From: Saprospiraceae bacterium
GTDB lineage: Bacteria; Bacteroidota; Bacteroidia; Chitinophagales; Saprospiraceae
NCBI GenBank assembly: GCA_028280415.1
Contig: JANQLV010000050.1
Location: 62,001-126,000, forward strand
Length of the DNA stretch: 64,000 nt
Direction: 5' to 3'
Part shown: positions 18,501 to 25,177 of the stretch, piece by piece
How positions within the stretch are numbered: position 1 is the first letter of the stretch
How the letters are laid out: the number at the start of each line of letters is the position of its first letter
Notes under the pieces: model-generated
Told to the model about the DNA's origin: nothing
Seen by the model: only the letters and a program-made list of their open reading frames with translations
Database searches by the model: none
Program-made: the position numbers and the translations under genes

Positions 18501-19174
18501 CTGGTTTGGGAAGGGGTATAATTATAAGATATTGAAGTTCCGGAAGAAACCGAAGCTACTTCTGAATAACCACTTCCCTCATCTATCGAAAGGCTCATGG
18601 CGCTAACTTCATCCGAAGCAAAGGCCTCAATAGTCATCGCTTCTCCACTTTCAAGAAAACTCTGATTGGCTATTGGGCTATTAAAGCCAACAAAATTACC
18701 TGCATTCAAATTGATATAGAAATCCAGATTGGGTGTAACGGTACCCCAACTGTAATCGCCGGGAGTGGTCGTACCTTTAATCAATCCATCTGCACTACGA
18801 AAAACACAGGAAATTCGAAATATATTTTCACCATTGGGAACATTAAAATACTCCCGAATTGAAGGATTCAGCTCAATTTCCCACTTATCCGTTTCTCCGG
18901 CGACAAGTGTCATTTCACCAATTCCATCATCTTGTCCCCAATTACCCAGTACATATTGCCAGGCTGTTCCGCTGGGGCTATCGGTTACCACACCGTGATG
19001 AATATAAACTTTTTCTGCCCCGACTAATTCTGCATTTCCCTGAGTCGCATCAAAGGTCAAAGTAACGGACTCATCAGGTCCTGCACTGGTAGGATCAAGA
19101 GATACGATTTGTGCAGTCAGGGAAAAGGAAAGGCATACCAGGGATACCAATAAATAAAATCTACTCATAATCAT
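15524..19174 (-). CDS. T9SS-secreted GH13 alpha-amylase with three repeated N/C-terminal modules
   Basis: A 1216-residue secreted enzyme. Order: signal peptide (1-21); module A (about 22-155); a bacterial Ig-like linker; a CBM48/E-set domain (about 270-350, YVVGDFSDW); the GH13 barrel (about 395-770); two more copies of module A (about 865-975 and 980-1120); and a T9SS type A sorting tail (EKVLIYPNPVAG ... VTRELVKM). Catalytic regions are readable: DVVMNH (488-493), GYRFDF with nucleophile D561, acid/base E605 (IILEHWG), and the NSHD His-Asp pair (658-659). It should cut alpha-1,4-glucans outside the cell. The repeated module (FDATQGNAELVGAEKVYIH) probably binds starch, but this is inferred. 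Confidence 0.93.
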   Translation of the reverse strand: MIMSRFYLLVSLVCLSFSLTAQIVSLDPTSAGPDESVTLTFDATQGNAELVGAEKVYIHHGVVTDSPSGTAWQYVLGNWGQDDGIGEMTLVAGETDKWEIELNPSIREYFNVPNGENIFRISCVFRSADGLIKGTTTPGDYSWGTVTPNLDFYINLNAGNFVGFNSPIANQSFLESGEAMTIEAFASDEVSAMSLSIDEGSGYSEVASVSSGTSISYNYTPSQTSVINIRVTATIAGEEVEAIKSFNAIIISPSPVAELPADVIPGINYDENDDTKVTLVLEAPGKEYAYVVGDFSDWQVLNEHQMKRTPDGEFLWAELTGLTPMQEYVFQYWVEDNVKIGDPYAEKAADPWNDGFIGEETYPNLVVYDRTEFQYATVLQTGQEEYQWAASEADWQRPDVEHLVIYELLLRDFIGTHTFADLIDTLDYIKNLGVDAIELMPFNEFEGNESWGYNPAYYFAPDKYYGPKNDLKKFIEIAHQNGLAVIMDVVMNHAFGQNPMVKLYFENGAPTEDSPWFNQDHVGPFEWGYDWDHESDYTKRFLDRVNKFWISEYHIDGYRFDFTKGFTNYEPGGSIDNYDQSRIDILKRMTDEIWEEDPETYIILEHWGPWDEEQELADYGMKMWRNRSYDYVPITVGNNTGGFGGMDAQSHVSFFNSHDERRIAEHVLSEGLNNGVYNAKDPLIMYERVKMAAAFTFLYPGPKMLWQFDELGYDIHIDFNGRTGNKPLPWGLDGLGYYEDPLRRHIYSTYQGILDVRNQIQAQTLADAATNHKETGYTRRLVYDTPGNDLVVIGNFGLDTENIDPQFTQTGIWYDYFSGDSITVSNVAEAIELKAGQWHIYTTERLSEGMEGVVEVYENPVRINPFPFTKNQEITITFDATKAFPNGTAGLVGANKVYFHSGLVLDSPSGTELENVVGTFMDDGIGEMTEVSEDIWEITLTPADYYGLAADEDAFRIGMFFRDENNINQGMGFRNSTIYFNIEDDGPFVSIEPSGFLIDEEITVTFNARKGNGELIGADKVYMHSGVSFVESTTPWNNSWNNVVGNWGEDDGVGEMSPVPGEVDKWQITFVPQDYYGLSDNQHVHWISAVFRNANGTVKGTGTPGPIDINGIIHTSLDFFIRNDIIINTDEPELETEKVLIYPNPVAGTANILLRNFSGSAQIELMDINGKRLSVDQIESAEEYLYELNVGQFPKGLYLLRIIGDDFSVTRELVKM

Positions 19175-19403
19175 TAGATTATACGGTTATACTATTGAGG
19201 AATAATAAATAAAAATCAGAAAATGTTAGATTGGTAGGTAACCCCAGAAAAGTTACTATGCAAATATCATAAAAATAATTGAAAGATGTTTTGAAAAATG
19301 GACTGACCAGCGGATTGAAATTGTATTTCAGTTGACAAAGCTCTGGTCAATATGCAGAATGTTTTTAAATTTATTGCTTATTGGTAAAAGAGTCTTATAA
19401 TAA

Positions 19404-20336
19404 ATGGCGAACAAAATCCCAAAATTTCAGGATTTAGGTTTTGGTACTAAAATAACCAAATCGGGTGACCGGCTCATTCGACATGACGGATCATTTAACA
19501 TTATTCGAAAAGGAAAAGTAGCCTGGGATGCTTATCAAATGTTTATCGAAATGTCTATGCGGCGATTTACGGTAATATGTTTGTCTGCATTTATCCTGAT
19601 CAATGCTTTTTTTGCCATCCTGTTTTTGTTGGCGGGTATTGATCAACTCAATGGTATTCCAGAGGGCTCTATCGGGAGTGATTTTTTACATGCGCTTTTT
19701 TTCAGTATACAAACATTCACTACTGTCGGATACGGCAACATTAATCCGGAAGGCGTTTCCGCAAATATTATTGCCTCATTATGCGCATTCGTTGGTCTAC
19801 TCACTTTTGCGATAATCACCGGTTTATTTTTTGCCCGTTTCTCCAGACCCCGTTCCCATATTGCCTTTAGCAAAAAGGCCATTCTGACGCCTCACGGAGA
19901 TTTGATGAGTTTCCAATGCCGTATGGTTAACAAACGCAATCATAAAATCACCAATCTTAATGCTCAGGTTGCGATGACCTGGCTGGAAGAAACAGAAACG
20001 GAAACCCGGCGCTTTTATGCAAATCTTCCTCTGGAAAGAAAAACTATTGTCCTATTTCCACTCAACTGGACATTAGTGCATCCGATTACAGAAAGCAGTC
20101 CGCTTTACGGGAAATCGTTGAATGATTTAAAACGCTTACAAGCAGAGTTTCTAGTCATGACTACCGGTTTCGATGAAAGTTATAACCAGGTCATCCATTC
20201 TAATACCTCTTATATTTGTTCCGAACTTGCTACAAACGTACGTTTCAAGCTTATGTATACTTCCTCTACCGATGAAGATGAAATAACGATACTGAATCTC
20301 GACGATTTAGATGAGTTAGTTCCTTTGGGAAGTTAA
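19404..20336 (+). CDS. Inward-rectifier (KirBac-type) potassium channel
   Basis: A 310-residue inner-membrane channel. It has a slide-helix region (VAWDAYQMFIEMSMRRF), TM1 (about 52-78), a pore helix with the selectivity filter TVGYG (107-111), TM2 (about 121-143) and a C-terminal Ig-like cytoplasmic IRK domain (about 150-300). SRPRSHIAFSKKAILTPH and KRNHKITNLNAQVAMTW are typical of the IRK domain. It conducts K+ in response to lipids, pH or ligands. The gene ends head-on with the next gene: the two stop codons share TTAA at 20333-20336. Confidence 0.95.
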   Translation: MANKIPKFQDLGFGTKITKSGDRLIRHDGSFNIIRKGKVAWDAYQMFIEMSMRRFTVICLSAFILINAFFAILFLLAGIDQLNGIPEGSIGSDFLHALFFSIQTFTTVGYGNINPEGVSANIIASLCAFVGLLTFAIITGLFFARFSRPRSHIAFSKKAILTPHGDLMSFQCRMVNKRNHKITNLNAQVAMTWLEETETETRRFYANLPLERKTIVLFPLNWTLVHPITESSPLYGKSLNDLKRLQAEFLVMTTGFDESYNQVIHSNTSYICSELATNVRFKLMYTSSTDEDEITILNLDDLDELVPLGS

Positions 20337-20854
20337 GCTTTACAAAAGAGTGCAAAATTTTCGGGATTTGTATAAATATCATGTCCTTCATTAGAGATAA
20401 TTTGATAATCCAGTTGCATTTTTTCAAACCAGTCTCTTTGGGGGCGATAAGGATCATCCACACCGTAGAATAGCTTGATCTTACATTGGGGCTTTTCCGT
20501 TTCATACCTAAGACGGGTTGATGAAACAGCACAAAGTCTCTCTATATTCAAACCCTTCATGGCTGCTTTCCAGGCAATCAGACCTCCAACACTAAAAGCC
20601 AGAACATCTGCTTTTCCTTTTTCATTTTCGAGTAAATACTCAACCGCGCGATCAATACCCCCTTCGACAAATTGACGATGAATATTTTCCTGTACGCCAT
20701 CAAGTGTATCTATTTCTCCAATAATCCTTGAGTCGTACATTATCATTTCAAAACCGGCCATCAGTCCAATCTTGTATTGCTCCAGCCAGGGCATATTTTT
20801 CCAGCCCCATAAATCCGAGAGTACCAATAATCTTTTTTTAAGATTTTTTTTCAA
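20333..20854 (-). CDS. Small alpha/beta hydrolase
   Basis: A 173-residue single-domain alpha/beta hydrolase, shorter than most. The nucleophile elbow is GFSVGG-like (LAFSVGGLIAW, Ser about 98). The acidic residue lies in YGVDDPYRP (about 140) and the His in NEGHDIY (about 158). The usual oxyanion-hole HG motif at the N-terminus is replaced by SDLWGWKNM. No signal peptide is seen, so it is cytoplasmic. The substrate is unknown. It is convergent with and overlaps the Kir channel gene by four bases. Confidence 0.8.
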   Translation of the reverse strand: MKKNLKKRLLVLSDLWGWKNMPWLEQYKIGLMAGFEMIMYDSRIIGEIDTLDGVQENIHRQFVEGGIDRAVEYLLENEKGKADVLAFSVGGLIAWKAAMKGLNIERLCAVSSTRLRYETEKPQCKIKLFYGVDDPYRPQRDWFEKMQLDYQIISNEGHDIYTNPENFALFCKA

Positions 20855-20976
20855 AATACAGGGTAACCTTTATAAGTCTTACAAAATAAACGAATGAACA
20901 TCTTAGGATAGTAATAAAGTCGAGAACGTTTTCCATCTCAATTAAAAGCTTGCTTTGATTAATCCTTGTTAACCCA

Positions 20977-20998
20977 GCTCAGTGGTACGTCACTGAGC
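20977..20998 (+). promoter_or_regulatory. Perfect hairpin just upstream of a small secreted-protein gene
   Basis: GCTCAGTG (20977-20984) pairs exactly with CACTGAGC (20991-20998) around a 6-base loop. It ends 18 bases before the ATG at 21017, so it could be a leader hairpin controlling translation or an operator for a dimeric repressor. Confidence 0.45.
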
Positions 20999-21016
20999 CT
21001 AAAAGCCAATTAGATT

Positions 21017-21349
21017 ATGAAAAACATCATTAGAAGCATCTCCCTTATTCTATTCATTTTTACAGTTTCTTTTCTTCCAAGTAATACCAATGCCGCATCT
21101 GGTCTTTACATATCCAGTTCTTCCGATCACTTTTTTAGTAATGTGTACTCATGGAGTGCTGAGCCCGGAGCAGTTAATTATACAGTTGATTTAGTCCAAA
21201 CCGAAAATGGTCAGTGTACCAATCTTGAAACAAGCGCTACGCAAATTTGCCTGTTAGGCATGCCCGTCGCGACTTATAATGTAACTGTACGCGCTGAGTT
21301 AACTAATGGAAATTCTTTTATCATCATAGAGGAAGTATTGGATTTATAA
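21017..21349 (+). CDS. Small secreted protein with one fibronectin III-like domain
   Basis: A 110-residue protein: a signal peptide (about 1-27, ending NTNAASG), then a single beta-sandwich of about 80 residues. Its pattern VYSWSAEPGAVNYTVDLVQ ... TYNVTVRAELTNG follows the Fn3 plan (W in strand B, 'PGA..Y' turn). Two Cys (GQCTN, TQICL) could form a disulfide. No enzyme motif is present. Function unknown; presumably periplasmic or outer-surface. It has a hairpin directly in front of its start. Confidence 0.65.
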   Translation: MKNIIRSISLILFIFTVSFLPSNTNAASGLYISSSSDHFFSNVYSWSAEPGAVNYTVDLVQTENGQCTNLETSATQICLLGMPVATYNVTVRAELTNGNSFIIIEEVLDL

Positions 21350-21610
21350 GTATTAGAATTTATTTAATTTTTAGTTTTTCTGTTTACCGCATTTTTAAAA
21401 TAAACGCTCCTGTAAAAGCTGACAAGATATGAAAGGTTCAGGATTTTATATTTGACTCTTGCCGATACTTTTTCAGTATCGATGTAAGCTACCGGGGCAT
21501 TATTTTTAAATCAAACCTCCGCTTTCAAATCTTATTATGGAAGCTATTTAATACCATATCAAACTAAGAGTCAATAGTGTTGCTTATGGCCGGTGGAATA
21601 ATGCTGCCGG

Positions 21611-23026
21611 TCATTTTTTTTCCACTTTTTCCAGTAACCATTTTTTCAAGCGGACATTCCTGGCATTTCGGATATCCTGCTCCAATTTTGAAGTATCTTT
21701 GTTCCTCGATTTATGATTTACCATTTTGCGAGTAAATCGAGTAAAATTCAAATAGCCATCCATAATCTGCTCTGAAACAATTTTATGACTGCGTATGTAT
21801 TTTTCAAAAGTATTGATCTGTGCAATTGATAAATTATAATAACTAATATCCTGTAAAAACAATTCGACATAGGTACGAATTAAGAGTGTTTTCGAGAGTA
21901 CAATTTGCAGAGGTTTACTAAAAGAGTAGTTGTAAATCAAATTGATGGCTGCCTCGTATTCTCCTTTTCGGAAATTCCATATGGCAAAACTCAGGGTGAT
22001 CGCATCTTCCCGGATGCTTTTATTGAGGTGTGTACCGTACTGATTAATAAATGATTTTGTCCATTCAAATTCCTTACACCCTGTTCCGATCATTACAATA
22101 TTATTGAATGTTGTTTCCGAAAGTTCATTATTCACCAAAATGAAATTGTAGTTCAAGCCTATCTTATACAGCTCCAATAATTCATGAATATATTTTGACC
22201 CGCCTTTATTAATGAGTCTGGTACAGAAATTCAATAATAAATGAAGAATATTCCTCTGATCTTCGAAGTCGATTTTTCCCATATTATTGATAAACAGCCG
22301 TTTTACTTTCTCGATTTCTTCGATACTTTCAGCTTCTTCCTGCATATCCAGAATTTTAGCATAAATATTCACCAGAAAATTGGACCATTCGGTTTTTTCA
22401 ATAGCCATGTCCAGATATTGAATTTCATATTGCTCAGAAAGGGCTCGTGTTCGTTCTTTTATCGCACAGGCAAGTTTAAGTTTTGACAGAACGAAAAAAC
22501 TGTCAAGACTGGTCATTGCATCTTCTAGATAGTTCATGGCATGCTGCTGCCGGTTAGTTGCCGGATGTGAGTAAAATTGCAGGTTTATTTCCTGACTATT
22601 TTTAAAATAGGCTTCATCTCTGTAGGTAGATGTATTTAACTCCTCGAGTAATTGCATGGTCTTTTTTTGAAACAGATTATAAGCATTTCCTTTTCCCAGG
22701 CTTTTGGCAAGCAATTTTTTATATAAAAAAGTATCCTCTTTGAGTAGTTCCACAACAATGAAATTTTCCAATAAATTGGAGAGTCGATGAAAAAGTAATC
22801 GAATACGTTGCACATCATATTTCGAATCGGGAAACAATTTTTTAGACAAATATTCCTGACTTAGTTTTGGAGCATCAAAATCCGGATAAAAGGGTCGGAG
22901 AATCTCATATAATTTTACCAGATGTTTGTTATGGTTATAATAAGGTGATTTGACAAATTTATAAAACCATCGAAACTGATCCACAGATAGCGATTTCAGC
23001 AAAGTAAAAAGCTTATTATCATTCAT
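21611..23026 (-). CDS. Large helical protein of unknown function
   Basis: A 471-residue protein without signal peptide or membrane segments. It is predicted all-helical, with a repeating pattern of hydrophobic and charged residues that resembles helical-repeat scaffolds. The N-terminus (LLKSLSVDQFRWFYKFVKSP) and the following PYYNHNKHLVKLYEILRPF look like a conserved Bacteroidota family I have seen in Saprospiria but cannot name. No catalytic motif is visible. It stands alone; the 500-base region upstream may hold a structured RNA on the opposite strand. Confidence 0.7.
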   Translation of the reverse strand: MNDNKLFTLLKSLSVDQFRWFYKFVKSPYYNHNKHLVKLYEILRPFYPDFDAPKLSQEYLSKKLFPDSKYDVQRIRLLFHRLSNLLENFIVVELLKEDTFLYKKLLAKSLGKGNAYNLFQKKTMQLLEELNTSTYRDEAYFKNSQEINLQFYSHPATNRQQHAMNYLEDAMTSLDSFFVLSKLKLACAIKERTRALSEQYEIQYLDMAIEKTEWSNFLVNIYAKILDMQEEAESIEEIEKVKRLFINNMGKIDFEDQRNILHLLLNFCTRLINKGGSKYIHELLELYKIGLNYNFILVNNELSETTFNNIVMIGTGCKEFEWTKSFINQYGTHLNKSIREDAITLSFAIWNFRKGEYEAAINLIYNYSFSKPLQIVLSKTLLIRTYVELFLQDISYYNLSIAQINTFEKYIRSHKIVSEQIMDGYLNFTRFTRKMVNHKSRNKDTSKLEQDIRNARNVRLKKWLLEKVEKK

Positions 23027-23154
23027 TTTTCGAAATTATCATTTCATCATAAATTATTGAATAACTGTTATTTATGATCAAAATTTAATCATTTTGGAGT
23101 GTAATTTAGAAATTATCTTTTATTTCTTTCCAAAAAAGCATTATTAATTCATTA

Positions 23155-23510
23155 TATATTTGAAGTGTACAAAGGAAATAGAATTTTATTACAAAGAAAT
23201 ACGGTTAAATTCTCTGTATAACCCCGTGTAGTTTTCACTGAAATTTAAACTGCACCGCCCTCAAAAGTAAAATACCAGGAGGCAAAAAACACCCTGGCAA
23301 AAGCCAGTTGAATCTTTGGCAATCAAGCTCTCATTATTAAAACGAGCTGCACCTTCCCCGGGTGCAGTGCGTACCTTGTCTCAGATTCTAATCAAAAGTT
23401 ATTTAAGAAAATAACCCCAATTTCACCAGATCCCATCCGGTTTTCGTAAGTCCGGATTAGCAGGGCCTCACTATGCTGTCAAAAGCACTAGTGAGGCGTT
23501 TCTGGTCTTA
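23155..23510 (+). ncRNA. Candidate structured RNA in a gene-free stretch
   Basis: The stretch 23027-23534 has no protein gene. A -7-like box TATATTTG lies at 23155-23162. It is followed by a series of hairpins: CTGGC-aaaa-GCCAG, CTGCACC/GGTGCAG and ATCCGG/CCGGAT. Last comes a strong stem at 23465-23497 (GCCTCACTATGC pairing with GCA-c-TAGTGAGGC) before a T-rich tail. No match to RNase P, tmRNA, 6S or SRP RNA was recognised. It may be an unknown small RNA or simply structured DNA. Strand is inferred from the promoter-like box and the T-rich end. Confidence 0.3.
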
Positions 23511-23534
23511 TTTCATCATTTATTCAGACTGGAT

Positions 23535-24371
23535 TCAGATATTCGTTATGCGTTTGTATAACTGTTGGGTTTCTGGTAATGGACCAATGCCAAATTCTTC
23601 ATCCAATACTTTTTGGCACTGGCGATAAATTTTAATCGCCATCGGACGATTTCCTTTCTCCAGATAAGCTTCCATTTGAATGCGGTAAGCATCTTCCCAG
23701 GCATGATCAATCTGTAATATCTTTTGGGCCAGGCGGATGCTCTCCAGTGGATTTTCTTTTACCAATAATTCACTTAGGCTAATCAAAGCATTCAGGGCCG
23801 CGAGCTGCAAACGTTCTCGTTCTTCAGTGGACCAATCTTCGTAAAGCCGGTTGGGGAGATAGATTCCTTCGTAAAGCTCAATAGCTTCATAATAAGCTTT
23901 GCGGGCAATGGCTGAATTATTAAGCAAGTGTTGATTTGCAATAGCCAGTAACTGATCCATCGCTTCAGTATCGATCCAGATTTCATCCAGTTTGAGTTGA
24001 TAACTCACACCCTGTCGATTGATGAAACGTGCTTCTGAACGACTCTTGCGGCCAGGCTCTAAAACCTTATTGATCCCGTGCATAGCCACCTTGAAATTCT
24101 GTTGACCGGATTTGGTTTCGGCATTGCCCCAGATATAATCGATGATTTGTTCTTTATGCAAGGCGTGGCGATGACGATTGGTAATAAAAAACTGAAATAG
24201 CTGAATAGCTGCATCACGGCCCCAGTCTTTTTGACTGATGGCCGCTCCAGAACGCCAAACCTGAAAACCTCCGAGGGTTTTCACCCGGATTTCCGCATGG
24301 CTTTTTTTGGACAGGATAGACTCGATTCGGGATTCCGGATTAGGCACAGGTTTACTTTTTAAGTTGATCAA
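23535..24371 (-). CDS. BTAD-domain transcriptional regulator (SARP-like)
   Basis: A 278-residue regulator. An N-terminal winged-helix DNA-binding domain (about 28-125; VKTLGGFQVWRSG, WGRDAAIQLFQFFITNRH, LHKEQIIDYIWG) is followed by a bacterial transcriptional activator TPR-like domain (about 130-278; YEGIYLPNRLYEDW, DEEFGIGPLPETQQLYKRI). It lacks the ATPase or sensor modules of larger relatives. Its first 20 bases overlap the end of the phasin-like gene, so the two are almost certainly co-transcribed and translationally coupled. Position suggests control of the adjacent lipid-synthesis genes, but no target is proven. Confidence 0.88.
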   Translation of the reverse strand: MINLKSKPVPNPESRIESILSKKSHAEIRVKTLGGFQVWRSGAAISQKDWGRDAAIQLFQFFITNRHRHALHKEQIIDYIWGNAETKSGQQNFKVAMHGINKVLEPGRKSRSEARFINRQGVSYQLKLDEIWIDTEAMDQLLAIANQHLLNNSAIARKAYYEAIELYEGIYLPNRLYEDWSTEERERLQLAALNALISLSELLVKENPLESIRLAQKILQIDHAWEDAYRIQMEAYLEKGNRPMAIKIYRQCQKVLDEEFGIGPLPETQQLYKRITNI

Positions 24372-24864
24372 CCTTTTCGTTTAATCTGGCAACTTCACCG
24401 GAAAGGGATTCCAGTTTCTCCAGAATTTTTTTGGAGTCGGATTTGGAAGAAGAAAGCCAGGAGTCAACATCGAATTTCTGGCCAATTTCTTCTTTAACCT
24501 GACTAAGCTGATCCTGTATTTGATCCTGTATCTGAGCAACTTGTTTCTTTGGATCTTTGATGGTTTCAATTACCATTTTGGGTGCTTCGGTAGCCATCTT
24601 TTTCCAAAGATCAAAACTCTTGGCCAAAATCCCCTTTTGCTCTTCCGGACTTTTATTTTCCATCGCCTGAATCGTTAGATCCTGCAATTTGCTTTGGATA
24701 AATTTCACCACTTCTTCAAATTCGGAAAAACGCTTTTCATCTCCACCTTGCACATGTCTAATATTACCGCGCCATTGCACTTGAGCTTCACCTTTTTCGC
24801 TTTCAAAGATTTTTTGCGTAAAGCGTATCATAAAGGATGCTGTTTCTTCTTTTCTATTGGACAT
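24352..24864 (-). CDS. Phasin-like coiled-coil protein
   Basis: A 170-residue soluble protein. The N-terminal beta-rich segment (about 8-45; SFMIRFTQKIFESEKGEAQV, WRGNIRHVQGG) is followed by long amphipathic helices (about 45-135). A C-terminal heptad coiled coil (KILEKLESLSGEVARLNEKV) ends the protein. The helix-plus-coil layout resembles phasins that coat polyester or lipid granules. No firm family match, so 'phasin-like' is an inference from layout and from the lipid genes next door. It is the first gene of a two-gene unit with the BTAD regulator, and diverges from the WS/DGAT gene across 313 bases. Confidence 0.7.
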   Translation of the reverse strand: MSNRKEETASFMIRFTQKIFESEKGEAQVQWRGNIRHVQGGDEKRFSEFEEVVKFIQSKLQDLTIQAMENKSPEEQKGILAKSFDLWKKMATEAPKMVIETIKDPKKQVAQIQDQIQDQLSQVKEEIGQKFDVDSWLSSSKSDSKKILEKLESLSGEVARLNEKVDQLKK

Positions 24865-25177
24865 CTTTTATAGATTTATTTTATAAGCCAATATAAAATA
24901 ATGAATTGACTAAAACTAATTTATACAAAAACAGATCACTCGCTTTTCAGAATTCAAATTAGTCTGATCACTCTAAGCAAAGCAGAAAAACAGTTTGTAT
25001 TATTGGGATAAAGAAAGTCTAACCTTTCTAAATAGGTTCTGATCGAAATACTTTTCTCCGGGAAGAGCTGTACAGTTTAAAGCTAAATTAATATATTGAG
25101 TTAGTTTAAAAACAAAAGGCATATTCAAATCATCCTTATCAGGCTCTTAGAACAGAAAGCCTTATCTATAAGGTTCA
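24865..25177. promoter_or_regulatory. Divergent intergenic region with direct repeat GATCACTC
   Basis: This 313-base region separates the phasin-like/BTAD unit from the WS/DGAT gene. The octamer GATCACTC occurs twice in the same orientation, at 24934-24941 and 24966-24973, with a period of 32 bases (about three helical turns). Regulators with a BTAD/SARP domain are known to bind direct repeats, so this may be an operator. No TAnnTTTG box was found close to either start. Confidence 0.35.
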
